DNA of 47,654 nt from an uncultured Prevotella sp. (GTDB lineage Bacteria; Bacteroidota; Bacteroidia; Bacteroidales; Bacteroidaceae), in NCBI GenBank assembly GCA_946186115.1, contig CAMHLV010000015.1, positions 1 to 47,654 on the forward strand, read 5' to 3'. The notes below the pieces were generated by a model, which worked only from the letters and a program-made list of their open reading frames with translations, was not told the origin of the DNA and did no database searches. The stretch's first letter is position 1. Each line of letters opens with the position of its first letter. Position numbers and translations under genes: made by a program. This document shows, one piece after another, positions 23,868 to 31,940 of the stretch.

Positions 23868-26479
23868 AAAAGAATATTCAGTACACCATCCTGTTACTGC
23901 TCATGTCGCTGGCTCTGCCGACACAGGCTCAGGAGAAGATTACAGGCTATGCCATCGACGACCAGACCGGCGATAGCCTTGGCTTTGTCAGTGTTCAGTA
24001 TAAAGGTCAGAAGGTGGCAACAGTCTGCGACCATCGCGGTTATTTCTCCATTCCCAAGCATGAGGGGTGGAAACTCACCTTCAGTGCTGTGGGCTATAAG
24101 ACCCGCACGGTATCTATTGGTCCCAACAGCCACCGGTTGTTGGTATCGCTGAAGCCTGATACCAAGACATTGGGCGAGGTCACCGTACGTTCCAAGCGCG
24201 GTCGCTACAGACGCAAGAACAACCCTGCCGTAGAGCTGATGAAGAAAGTCATTTCCCACAAGAAGCAGACCGATCTCTCGCTACGCGATTTCTACCAATA
24301 TAACAAGTACCAGAAGTTGACTCTGGCTCTGAACGACATGAAGCCCGACATGATCTTCAATCCCCATTTCAACAAATATCCGTGGCTGGTCAATCAGATA
24401 GAGAAATGCTCGATGACCGGCAAGTTGATATTGCCGTTGAGTGTTGACGAGACTGTCACTCAGAAGATATACCGTCGCGATCCCCATGATGAGAAAGAAA
24501 TTATCAAGGGTCAGAAGGCGGCCGGACTCAACAGTTTCTTCCAGACGGGTGATATCGTGAATACTGTGTCCAAGGACGTATTCACCGATGTGAATATCTA
24601 CGACGATCAGGTGCGAATCCTCCAGCATCCCTTTACCTCGCCCATTGGCGACGGAGCCATATCGTTCTACCGCTATTATATAGAAGACACGCTGATGGTA
24701 GATCGCTATCCTTGCATCCATCTGCATTTCCTGCCCAACAATCAGCAGGACTTCGGTTTTCGCGGCGACCTCTATGTGTTGGCCGACTCGTCGTATCAGG
24801 TAAAGCGCTGCGAACTGATTCTGCCCAACCAGACCGATGTCAATTTCGTAGAAGATCTGAGGGTCATACAGGAGTTTTCTCAGTTGCCCACAGGAGAATG
24901 GGTGTTGACGGTCGACGACATGGTGGTAGAGTTGGTGCTGTTTGATTTTCTGCAAAAGGGAGTCGCCATCCGTTCTACCCGGTTGTCCGACTATCAGTTC
25001 GGAGAAATACCCAACCAGCTCTTCAAGGGCAAGGCCAAGAAGGTTACCGACCCCGATGCCCAGTTGCAGGACGACGATTTCTGGCAGCAGAACCGCAAGG
25101 TTGACCTCACCCGTAGTGAGGCAGGCATGGGCGGTTTTCTGCGAGGCATGCAGCAGACTCGCGGTTTCGGCATCCTGCTTGCCGGATTTAAGGTGCTCAC
25201 CGAGAACTTCATTGAGACCAGTGAGAACAGCAAGGTTGACATAGGTCCTGTGATATCTATGTTCAGCACCAATTTCATCGATGGATTGCGCACCCGAATG
25301 AGTGCCCAGACCACAGCCAACCTTTGTCCGCATCTGTTCTGGAAGGGCTTTGTAGCACGTGGTTGGAAGAGCCATAAGAACTATTACAGCACGGCACTGA
25401 CCTGGTCGCTCAACAAGAAGAAATACCTGCCAGAGGAATTCCCCAAGCGAAACCTTACGTTCGTATCGACCTACGACGTGATGTCGCCGTCCGACAAGTT
25501 CCTCACCACCGACAAGGACAATGTCTTCACCTCTCTGCGCTGGATGAAAGTTGACAAGATGATGTTCTACAACCGCCAGCAGTTGACGTTTGAGTATGAA
25601 CAGATGTGGGGACTGCGCACCCTCTTCAGCATCAAGACCGAAGCCAACGAGGCCGCAGGCAATATGAGGTTTACACCGCTGTCGGTCCCCCTGTCGTCTC
25701 CCGGTGAAGTTCCCCTTTCGTCCCCCGGGGACGACACAAATGTCTCAGCTTTGAGTAATGAAGTCCCCTCGAGGTCTTTCCGCACCACCGAACTCAAGGC
25801 CGAGATAGAGTACAGTCCCGGTGCCCTCTATGCCAACTCGAAGCTGCGCCGACTGAAGGTCAACCGCGAGGCCCCCATCTTCACCCTCAGCCACTCCCTG
25901 GGAGTAAAGGGACTGATGGGAGGCGACTATCACTACAACTATACCGAAGCCAGCATCTTCAAGCGCTTCTGGTTGAGCAGTTGGGGGCGCATCGACCTGT
26001 TCACCCGTGCAGGCATCCAGTGGAATCAGGTGCCCTTCCCCCTGCTCTGCATGCCTGCTGCCAATCTGTCTATCATTAGCCACAAGCAGATGTTCAACCT
26101 CATCACCAACATGGAGTTCCTCAACGACCGTTTCTGGAGTGTTGACCTCAACTGGGACATGCAGGGCAAGATTCTGAACCGCATCCCCCTCGTCAAGAAG
26201 CTGCGCCTTCGTGAGTACATCGGAGCAAAGATGCTGTGGGGAGGGCTCTCCGACAAGAACAACCCCCTGTTGCCTCAGAATGCCACGAGTGATGTGCTGA
26301 TGTATTTCCCCGACGACTCACGTGTGATGAATCCCCGTGAGCCATATTGGGAGATATCGGCAGGAGTCCGAGGCATCTTCCGCTTCTTCCAGATAGAATA
26401 TGTGCGCCGTATGAATTATAATCCGCCCTCTCATGGTCACAAGAACAGTGTCCGTTTGGGCTTCACAATGATGTTCTGA
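23864..26479 (+). CDS. DUF5686 outer-membrane protein with carboxypeptidase-like domain
   Basis: The 871-residue protein has a signal peptide (ILLLLMSLALPTQAQ), then a carboxypeptidase-regulatory-like beta domain (about 24-105, ITGYAIDDQTGDSLGFVSV), then a large DUF5686 region ending in beta-rich, aromatic-alternating sequence. The C-terminus (KNSVRLGFTMMF) fits an outer-membrane barrel strand. DUF5686 function is unknown; export or surface display is a guess. The ATGA overlap with the HAD gene points to coupling. An in-frame repeat insert (two VPLSSPGE/D octapeptides at 25685-25732) lies in the predicted barrel. Confidence 0.82.
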   Translation: MKKNIQYTILLLLMSLALPTQAQEKITGYAIDDQTGDSLGFVSVQYKGQKVATVCDHRGYFSIPKHEGWKLTFSAVGYKTRTVSIGPNSHRLLVSLKPDTKTLGEVTVRSKRGRYRRKNNPAVELMKKVISHKKQTDLSLRDFYQYNKYQKLTLALNDMKPDMIFNPHFNKYPWLVNQIEKCSMTGKLILPLSVDETVTQKIYRRDPHDEKEIIKGQKAAGLNSFFQTGDIVNTVSKDVFTDVNIYDDQVRILQHPFTSPIGDGAISFYRYYIEDTLMVDRYPCIHLHFLPNNQQDFGFRGDLYVLADSSYQVKRCELILPNQTDVNFVEDLRVIQEFSQLPTGEWVLTVDDMVVELVLFDFLQKGVAIRSTRLSDYQFGEIPNQLFKGKAKKVTDPDAQLQDDDFWQQNRKVDLTRSEAGMGGFLRGMQQTRGFGILLAGFKVLTENFIETSENSKVDIGPVISMFSTNFIDGLRTRMSAQTTANLCPHLFWKGFVARGWKSHKNYYSTALTWSLNKKKYLPEEFPKRNLTFVSTYDVMSPSDKFLTTDKDNVFTSLRWMKVDKMMFYNRQQLTFEYEQMWGLRTLFSIKTEANEAAGNMRFTPLSVPLSSPGEVPLSSPGDDTNVSALSNEVPSRSFRTTELKAEIEYSPGALYANSKLRRLKVNREAPIFTLSHSLGVKGLMGGDYHYNYTEASIFKRFWLSSWGRIDLFTRAGIQWNQVPFPLLCMPAANLSIISHKQMFNLITNMEFLNDRFWSVDLNWDMQGKILNRIPLVKKLRLREYIGAKMLWGGLSDKNNPLLPQNATSDVLMYFPDDSRVMNPREPYWEISAGVRGIFRFFQIEYVRRMNYNPPSHGHKNSVRLGFTMMF
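25685..25732 (+). repeat. In-frame 24-bp tandem repeat in the DUF5686 gene
   Basis: Two degenerate 24-base units encode VPLSSPGE and VPLSSPGD, followed by a Ser/Asn-rich stretch. Confidence 0.8.
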
Positions 26480-26482
26480 GGG

Positions 26483-26524
26483 AATTCATAATTCATAATG
26501 CATAATTCATAATGTATAATGCAT
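26483..26524. repeat. Heptamer array, six AATKYAT units
   Basis: AATTCAT, AATTCAT, AATGCAT, AATTCAT, AATGTAT, AATGCAT fill most of the gap between the DUF5686 and nucleotidyltransferase genes. No TAnnTTTG box is seen there. Confidence 0.85.
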
Positions 26525-26554
26525 AATTAATAGTAATCATAAAGTTCAAAGCTC

Positions 26555-27262
26555 ATGAAGTATGCCATTATTGCAGCAGGAGAGGGTAGCCGTCTGGCTG
26601 CCGAGGGGATAAGTGAGCCGAAGCCGCTTGTCCAGGTTGCCGGCGAATGCCTGATAGACCGTCTTATCCGTATCTTCATGGACAACGGTGCCGACGGCAT
26701 TGTCGTGATATGCAACGACCGTACCCCACTGGTGGCTCAGCATCTGGCCACCTTGCAGCATAGCGGACTCAGTGGCCGTTCGCTGCCCCTGCAGTATGTT
26801 GTCAAGAGTACCCCCTCGTCCATGCATAGCTTCTTTGAGATAAGCAGATACCTCTCCGGCAGTCCTTTCGTTATGACCACCGTCGATACCATCTTCAGCG
26901 AAGAGGAGTTTGGCGAATACATAAGATATTTCCGGCAGTCAGAGGCCGATGGAGTGATGGGTGTGACGGAATATGTTGATGACGAGTGCCCGTTATGGGT
27001 GGCTACCGACGGGCAGCAGAATATCACCCAGTTTGCCGATGGGCATGGCCAGTGCCGCTATGTCTCAGGAGGCATCTATGGTCTTACGCCTACTGTTCTC
27101 CCCACGCTCAGCCAGTGTGTGGCTCGTGGCGAGAGCCGTATGCGCAACTTCCAGCGGGCACTGCTCGCCGATGGGCTCCGTCTTAAGGCTTGGTCGTTTT
27201 CCACCGTCTTCGACGTCGATCATGCCGCCGACATCCGTAAGGCAGAGAACTTTCTGATTTGA
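26555..27262 (+). CDS. Nucleotidyltransferase (NTP_transferase family)
   Basis: The 235-residue protein starts with the NTP-binding signature YAIIAAGEGSRLAAEGISEPKP of sugar-phosphate nucleotidyltransferases. Its DTIFS motif (about 110) matches the metal-binding Asp region, and FDVDHAADI lies near the end. It should transfer a nucleotide from NTP to a sugar- or alcohol-phosphate; which one cannot be told. It has no left-handed helix acyltransferase domain, so it is not a full GlmU. It follows the DUF5686 gene by 75 bases filled with repeats and may be in the same transcript as the ATP-grasp and HAD genes. Confidence 0.82.
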   Translation: MKYAIIAAGEGSRLAAEGISEPKPLVQVAGECLIDRLIRIFMDNGADGIVVICNDRTPLVAQHLATLQHSGLSGRSLPLQYVVKSTPSSMHSFFEISRYLSGSPFVMTTVDTIFSEEEFGEYIRYFRQSEADGVMGVTEYVDDECPLWVATDGQQNITQFADGHGQCRYVSGGIYGLTPTVLPTLSQCVARGESRMRNFQRALLADGLRLKAWSFSTVFDVDHAADIRKAENFLI

Positions 27263-27271
27263 CGGGAAAAC

Positions 27272-27306
27272 AAAAAAAATTAGGAATGTCTCACGACACT
27301 CCTAAT
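27272..27306 (-). terminator. Intrinsic terminator with eight-T tail
   Basis: The stem carries T8 on the minus side and only CCTTTTC on the plus side, so it is chiefly a minus-strand terminator. It could also end the nucleotidyltransferase message. Confidence 0.75.
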
Positions 27307-27372
27307 CCTTTTCTAACTAACTTATTATCAACTATTCATTACTCATTCTTTCTCTTTCACGGTGCAAAGATA
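27272..27372 (-). ncRNA. Candidate minus-strand small RNA, about 85 nt
   Basis: A TATCTTTG box (27365-27372, minus strand) followed by CACC would start a leftward transcript near 27358. About 50 bases later a near-perfect hairpin (27279-27306: ATTAGGA..GTC with GAC..TCCTAAT) is followed on that strand by eight T residues (27272-27279). Promoter, short body and strong intrinsic terminator are all on the minus strand. No open frame longer than a few codons fits. A TTTG lies 23 bases upstream of the -7 box, slightly long. It is antisense to the tail of the nucleotidyltransferase transcript. Confidence 0.55.
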
Positions 27373-27399
27373 CATCGATTTTTAATATATTGATACAAA
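27365..27399 (-). promoter_or_regulatory. Promoter of the candidate small RNA
   Basis: TATCTTTG (27365-27372) with TTTG (27396-27399) 23 bases upstream on the minus strand. The spacing is longer than the usual 19-21. Confidence 0.5.
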
Positions 27400-27415
27400 A
27401 TTACTGAAAAAACTC

Positions 27416-27431
27416 ACGTAAACGTTTGCGT
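27416..27431. promoter_or_regulatory. Probable LacI-type operator over the -33 box
   Basis: ACGTAAACGTTTGCGT is a near-perfect palindrome centred on AAACGTTT (14 of 16 positions symmetric) and contains the -33 TTTG. The CG-centred shape is typical of LacI-family sites, so the downstream repressor may repress itself. Confidence 0.6.
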
Positions 27432-27455
27432 ATTCCGTGATTTTTACTACCTTTG
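27425..27455 (+). promoter_or_regulatory. Promoter of the LacI gene
   Basis: TTTG (27425-27428) and TACCTTTG (27448-27455) with 19 bases between. It overlaps the operator-like palindrome. Confidence 0.78.
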
Positions 27456-27500
27456 CAGGGCGAATAACTAAACAAAACATTTTCTTTACGCTTATCAACT

Positions 27501-28541
27501 ATGAAGCAGCATCGCACATCTTTGAAGGATTTGGCAAGAGAGTTGAACGTCAGCATTGCCACAGTCAGTCGTGCTCTACGCAATTCGCCCGAGATAGGGC
27601 ATGATATGCAGCAGCGCGTCAAGGAACTGGCCAAGAAGCTCAACTATCGTCCCAATCCCTTTGCCCAGAGTCTGCGAAGGGAAGCCCCCAAGATGATAGG
27701 CGTTATCGTTCCCAATCTGGTGACGCATTACTATGCTGCAGTGCTCGACGGCATCGAAGACGAGGCCCGCCGCGAGGGCTATAGTGTCATTAGTGCCAAC
27801 AGTCACGAGAGTTTTGATGACGAGGCCCAGGCCGTCGACAACTTCATCAGTCTCCATGTAGAGGGCATCATAGCCTGCCTGTCTCAGAATACCACCGACT
27901 ACCATCACTATGAGGAGATAGCCGAGATGGGCATTCCCCTTGTCTTCTTCGGCCGTACCTGTCTGAGCGACCAGTTCTCCAGCGTCAAGGCCAATGGCGA
28001 CGAGGCTGCCCAGATGGCCACCCAGCATCTTATCGATACAGGCAGTAGCCGTATAGCCTTCCTCGGCGGTCCCAACCATCTTGATATGGTGCGCCGCAGA
28101 AAGCACGGCTATCTGGAGGCATTGCACGAAAATCATCTTCCCATCGACCGCGACCTGGTGGTTTGTGGCAAGATCGACTATCATGTGGCATTAGAAGCCG
28201 CCGAGAAACTGTTGCGAGGTCCCCACCGTCCTGATGCCATCCTCGCTTTCAACGATATTATCTGTTTTGCAGCCTTCACCGCGATCAAGAATTGCGGGTT
28301 GCGCATTCCTGAAGACGTAGCACTCATAGGTTTCACCGACGATGTTCATGCAGCCTATGTCACTCCGCGCATGTCGGCCATTGTCGATCAGTCGCATCTC
28401 ATGGGAGTCCGTGCATGTCAGCTTTTGCTCAAGAGCATCAATGGCGACCCAAAAGTTTATCAGGAAATAGTGCCCCAACAGCTTGTAATTCGCGAAACGT
28501 CCTCTAAAAAGGCATCCGAGAGCCCTGCTGTGAACAAATAA
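27501..28541 (+). CDS. LacI-family transcriptional repressor
   Basis: The 346-residue regulator has an N-terminal LacI helix-turn-helix (TSLKDLARELNVSIATVSRAL, residues 6-26) with the hinge NYRPNPFAQSLR. A periplasmic-binding-protein-like sensor domain follows (about 60-330), including IGVIVPNLVTHYYA and DAILAFNDIICFAAF. Members bind sugars or related ligands and leave DNA on binding. A palindrome over its own -33 box suggests autoregulation. Its likely wider target is the glycoside hydrolase operon that follows, though no copy of the palindrome was seen upstream of 31941. The ligand is unknown. Confidence 0.93.
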   Translation: MKQHRTSLKDLARELNVSIATVSRALRNSPEIGHDMQQRVKELAKKLNYRPNPFAQSLRREAPKMIGVIVPNLVTHYYAAVLDGIEDEARREGYSVISANSHESFDDEAQAVDNFISLHVEGIIACLSQNTTDYHHYEEIAEMGIPLVFFGRTCLSDQFSSVKANGDEAAQMATQHLIDTGSSRIAFLGGPNHLDMVRRRKHGYLEALHENHLPIDRDLVVCGKIDYHVALEAAEKLLRGPHRPDAILAFNDIICFAAFTAIKNCGLRIPEDVALIGFTDDVHAAYVTPRMSAIVDQSHLMGVRACQLLLKSINGDPKVYQEIVPQQLVIRETSSKKASESPAVNK

Positions 28542-28575
28542 TACGTTTTTTCGCAACATTCTACCCCCCAAAAGC

Positions 28576-28600
28576 TGACTTGTCAATAGCTGATAAGTCA
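28576..28600. other. Hairpin after the LacI gene
   Basis: TGACTTGTCA and TGATAAGTCA are complementary at nine of ten positions around a five-base loop. It has no T-run and may be an operator or an RNA hairpin. Confidence 0.4.
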
Positions 28601-28612
28601 AGTGTAATTTAG

Positions 28613-28650
28613 AGCGGGTGGGTCATGTTGACGTGATGCACCCGCTTTTA
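28613..28650 (+). terminator. Terminator of the LacI gene
   Basis: AGCGGGTG (28613-28620) and CACCCGCT (28639-28646) form an eight-base stem followed by TTTTA. Confidence 0.75.
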
Positions 28651-28691
28651 ATATTGTGACATCCGACGGCATACATTTTATTACGTTTTAC

Positions 28692-28722
28692 TTGTCAGAT
28701 TGGGAATTTTTAGTTATCTTTG
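28692..28722 (+). promoter_or_regulatory. Promoter of the propeller sensor gene
   Basis: TATCTTTG (28715-28722) with CTTG ending at 28694, 20 bases upstream. The ATG follows 29 bases after the -7 box. Confidence 0.65.
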
Positions 28723-28751
28723 CCGTCGTTAATATAAAACGCGCTGAACGT

Positions 28752-31700
28752 ATGAAACGCAAGGTTTACGCTATAATAGTCGCACTGGTGGTGGCTGTTG
28801 CCGCACAAGGTGGTATCCCCGACATGAAATTCATGAGGCTGGACACCCGCGACGGACTATCGAATTCGAGTATCATGAGTATTCTGAGAGACAGCAGAGG
28901 GTTTGTGTGGATAGGTACGCCGTACGGTCTGAACAGATATGACGGATATCGTTTTCGCACATTCTATTCTGACGCGAAGGATACTATGACGCTGCGTAAC
29001 AACTATGTGGATGAGATATACGAGGCCACCGACGGCAAGCTGTGGGTGAGGCAGGGCATGAACTATTCCGTGTTCGACCCGGCAACGGAGCGGGGCGACA
29101 GACATCCCGAAAGGCTGCTGGAAAAGATGGGCATGCACGGCGGAATAGAGAGAATGTATATCGACAGGGACGGCGACTTCTGGGTGAAGACTTACGACGA
29201 AGGCTTCTGGCACCTGAAGGCTAACGGCAAGAAGACACACCGATACAACTTCGGATACGGCAACGACGAGTTTAACAGCGACGCTGCCGTATCGGGATTT
29301 GCTGAAACCGACAAAATGATGTATGTGGTATCGAACAATGGTGAGATATTCTGTTTCGACAAGCAGAAAGACCGCATACTATGGAAAAACCAGTATCTGA
29401 GACAGACTCAGGGGGTGAGCAACCAGGACTGCAAACCGAGGGTGGACGCCCAGGGCAACCTGTGGGTGATAACAACAGAGAGAGTATTTATACTGAACAA
29501 GGCCCGCAACCACTGGTTCCACTCGGCGACCGAGGCCATGAAAGCCTGGGGTTATGAAGGCGTGCCCGACGAGATATCGGTGTGGGACGTGAGGATGGAC
29601 AAGGACGGCTGCTACTGGCTGGCAACAGACCACGGCGGACTGTATGTGATGGATCCGAAAGAGAAGGTGATAAGGCAATTCCTGAACAACAAGTTCGACG
29701 AATCGACACTCTCTGACAATACTATTCGCATAATATATCGTGACCAGCTGGACCGCATGTGGATAGGTACATACATGAACGGCATAAACCTATACACTGG
29801 GGCAGCATCGGGATTCCTCAACCTGGAACTGGGAAACATCAATACGGTGTGTGTTGACAAGCAGGGATATTGGTGGCTGGGATCTAACGAAACGGGTATA
29901 ATGCGATACGACCCCCGCACTCAGGAACAGACGTGCTACACCCGCGAAAACAGCGGATTCCGCTCGAATATTATGGTGGGATCGCTGGCGGCAAGCGACG
30001 GCTCGGTATGGTTCGGCACCTACGAGGGCGGACTGATACACATAAAGAACGGACACGTGACGAATATCACTGCCACCGGCGACACACTGGGACTGAACAA
30101 CAACAACATCTGGACGCTGTATGAAGACCAGTGGGGCAACATCTGGCTCGGAGAACTGGGTGGCGGCGTGCAGAGGATAGACAAGCGCACGGGAAGAATG
30201 GTGAGCGTGCGCATGGACAACAGCATAATCCCCAGTGACTATATCAACACCATCAGCCGCTCGAAGAAGGGCTGGCTATTGGTGGCGCACTCGAATTACT
30301 TCTCGCTGATTCATCCCAAGACCAGGAAGGTGATAAACCTCAACGCCAGCAAAAACATTGAGGAACTGGTGGTCAACGAGTCGTCGATAACAGGACTGGA
30401 AGACAGCCGCGGACTGATATGGCAGGGCTCGGCATCGGGAGCGTTCATCTGGGACATGAAGACCAACCACGGCTATCTGCTCGACATGAAGTCGGGACTG
30501 TTCGGCTCGACGGTGAACGGCATCATCGAAGACAACAAGCACACCATCTGGATGGCTACTGACCATGGTGTGACTAACGTGATACCTCAGAAACAGGACG
30601 ACGGCACGTGGCACTTCGTGGTGAGAAGCTACAACAACCGCGACGGACTGCAGAACGGACCGTACAACCAGCGCTCGATGTGCTATACCGCCGACGGACT
30701 GATACTGATAGGCGGACAGGGCGGACTGGATGTGATAAACCCGAAGAACCTGGGGAAGGGACGCATGAAGGAAAGACCGCTGTTCAGCGGACTGCAGATT
30801 TTCGACAAGGACGTGGCCGTGGGCGAGAAGATTGACGGAAGAGTGATACTGACCAAGGCGCTGGACGAATGCCGCGAGGTATCGCTGAGATTCAACGACC
30901 AGTTTACAATACAGATGGGAAGCAGCAGCGGCGAAGTTCATAACCGCTCAAGATTCGTGTATAAACTGGAGGGATTCAACGACAACTGGGTGAGAACATC
31001 TGAACTGAATCCTAACATCACCTACAACTCGCTGAGAGCCGGCGACTATGTGCTGCACGTGAGAATGCTGAAGGACGACGGCACTTTCGGCGAGGAGGAG
31101 AGTCTGCTGAAAATAGAGATCCGCCCGCCGTTCTGGCGCTCGCGGTGGATGCTGCTGCTGTATCTGGTGCTGCTGGTGTTTGCCGCATGGAGGTGGCGCC
31201 AGTGGTTAAGCAAGCGCCACGAACAGCGCCTGCGTGCCGAGGCCCTGCGCCACGAAGTGGAGAAGCAGCAGTGGATGAGCGAGGTGCGCATGCAGATTGC
31301 CATGGAGGGAATGAAGAAGAAAGGGAACGTGAACGATAACGATAACGATAACGAGAACGTGAACGAAAACTCGACTCCTGACTCCCGCCCCTCGACACTC
31401 CAACTGACGAAGGCCGATGTGGACCTGGTGGCGCTGCTGAACAAGACCTGCAAAAACTTCTCGGTATCTCCCGAGGGACTGAATGCCGAAGTTACCTGCC
31501 GCTCGATGGTGGAACAGCTGGAAGCCAGCATCGACAAGGAGCAGCTCGTGAAGGCCCTGAACATACTGCTGTCTAACTCGGTGAAATTCTCGGCTGGCGA
31601 CTGTCAGATTAACGTGAATATAGGCAGGGTAGGCGCCGACAAGGCCGTGATACAGGTTGCCGACAACGGCATAGGTATTCGCGACGAATATAAAGCCGGA

Positions 31701-31886
31701 GCCTTCGAACCGGTACTGGGTGGCGAAGGCATCGGACTGGACAAGGTTAAGAACATAGTTGTGGCACACGGCGGAAGCATCCGCCTCGAGGACAATCCCG
31801 GTGGCGGCACGATATTCACCATCACGCTGCCTGCCCGCAAGGAGATAGTGGTGGAAGACGCCGTAATGCTGGATGATGAAGAATAA
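28752..31886 (+). CDS. HTCS-like propeller sensor lacking HisKA, receiver and HTH
   Basis: The 1044-residue protein has a signal peptide, two-component propeller repeats (about 25-680, for example LRDSRGFVWIGTPYGLNRYDG), a Y_Y_Y domain (about 700-780, YKLEGFNDNWV) and one membrane helix (about 795-815). It ends with a HATPase domain (N box NILLSNSVKF about 937, DNGIGI about 972, GGEGIGLDKV). Hybrid two-component sensors of Bacteroidetes normally continue with HisKA before the ATPase and a receiver plus AraC-type HTH after it. None of those is visible: a repeat-rich Asn/Asp stretch (31325-31366) sits where HisKA belongs, and the protein ends after the ATPase. It lies directly upstream of the glycosidase operon. 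Start: the ATG at 28752 begins the signal peptide. Confidence 0.85.
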   Translation: MKRKVYAIIVALVVAVAAQGGIPDMKFMRLDTRDGLSNSSIMSILRDSRGFVWIGTPYGLNRYDGYRFRTFYSDAKDTMTLRNNYVDEIYEATDGKLWVRQGMNYSVFDPATERGDRHPERLLEKMGMHGGIERMYIDRDGDFWVKTYDEGFWHLKANGKKTHRYNFGYGNDEFNSDAAVSGFAETDKMMYVVSNNGEIFCFDKQKDRILWKNQYLRQTQGVSNQDCKPRVDAQGNLWVITTERVFILNKARNHWFHSATEAMKAWGYEGVPDEISVWDVRMDKDGCYWLATDHGGLYVMDPKEKVIRQFLNNKFDESTLSDNTIRIIYRDQLDRMWIGTYMNGINLYTGAASGFLNLELGNINTVCVDKQGYWWLGSNETGIMRYDPRTQEQTCYTRENSGFRSNIMVGSLAASDGSVWFGTYEGGLIHIKNGHVTNITATGDTLGLNNNNIWTLYEDQWGNIWLGELGGGVQRIDKRTGRMVSVRMDNSIIPSDYINTISRSKKGWLLVAHSNYFSLIHPKTRKVINLNASKNIEELVVNESSITGLEDSRGLIWQGSASGAFIWDMKTNHGYLLDMKSGLFGSTVNGIIEDNKHTIWMATDHGVTNVIPQKQDDGTWHFVVRSYNNRDGLQNGPYNQRSMCYTADGLILIGGQGGLDVINPKNLGKGRMKERPLFSGLQIFDKDVAVGEKIDGRVILTKALDECREVSLRFNDQFTIQMGSSSGEVHNRSRFVYKLEGFNDNWVRTSELNPNITYNSLRAGDYVLHVRMLKDDGTFGEEESLLKIEIRPPFWRSRWMLLLYLVLLVFAAWRWRQWLSKRHEQRLRAEALRHEVEKQQWMSEVRMQIAMEGMKKKGNVNDNDNDNENVNENSTPDSRPSTLQLTKADVDLVALLNKTCKNFSVSPEGLNAEVTCRSMVEQLEASIDKEQLVKALNILLSNSVKFSAGDCQINVNIGRVGADKAVIQVADNGIGIRDEYKAGAFEPVLGGEGIGLDKVKNIVVAHGGSIRLEDNPGGGTIFTITLPARKEIVVEDAVMLDDEE
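31325..31366 (+). repeat. In-frame hexamer array in the sensor gene
   Basis: Seven 6-bp units of the form KAACGW encode Asn-Val/Asn-Asp repeats. They resemble the intergenic TAACGN array at 10806-10835. Confidence 0.88.
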
Positions 31887-31940
31887 AACTGCATCTACCG
31901 CGACTCAAGAGGAATGACTATAAATACATAATTTCTAACA

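Noticed and set aside
24281..25375. 364-codon open frame on the minus strand
   Set aside because: It is antisense to the DUF5686 gene and shows no motif; the coding strand is fixed by the coupled upstream genes.
31887..31940. Promoter directly before the first GH31 gene
   Set aside because: No TAnnTTTG box is present in this gap; transcription may come from upstream or use another signal.
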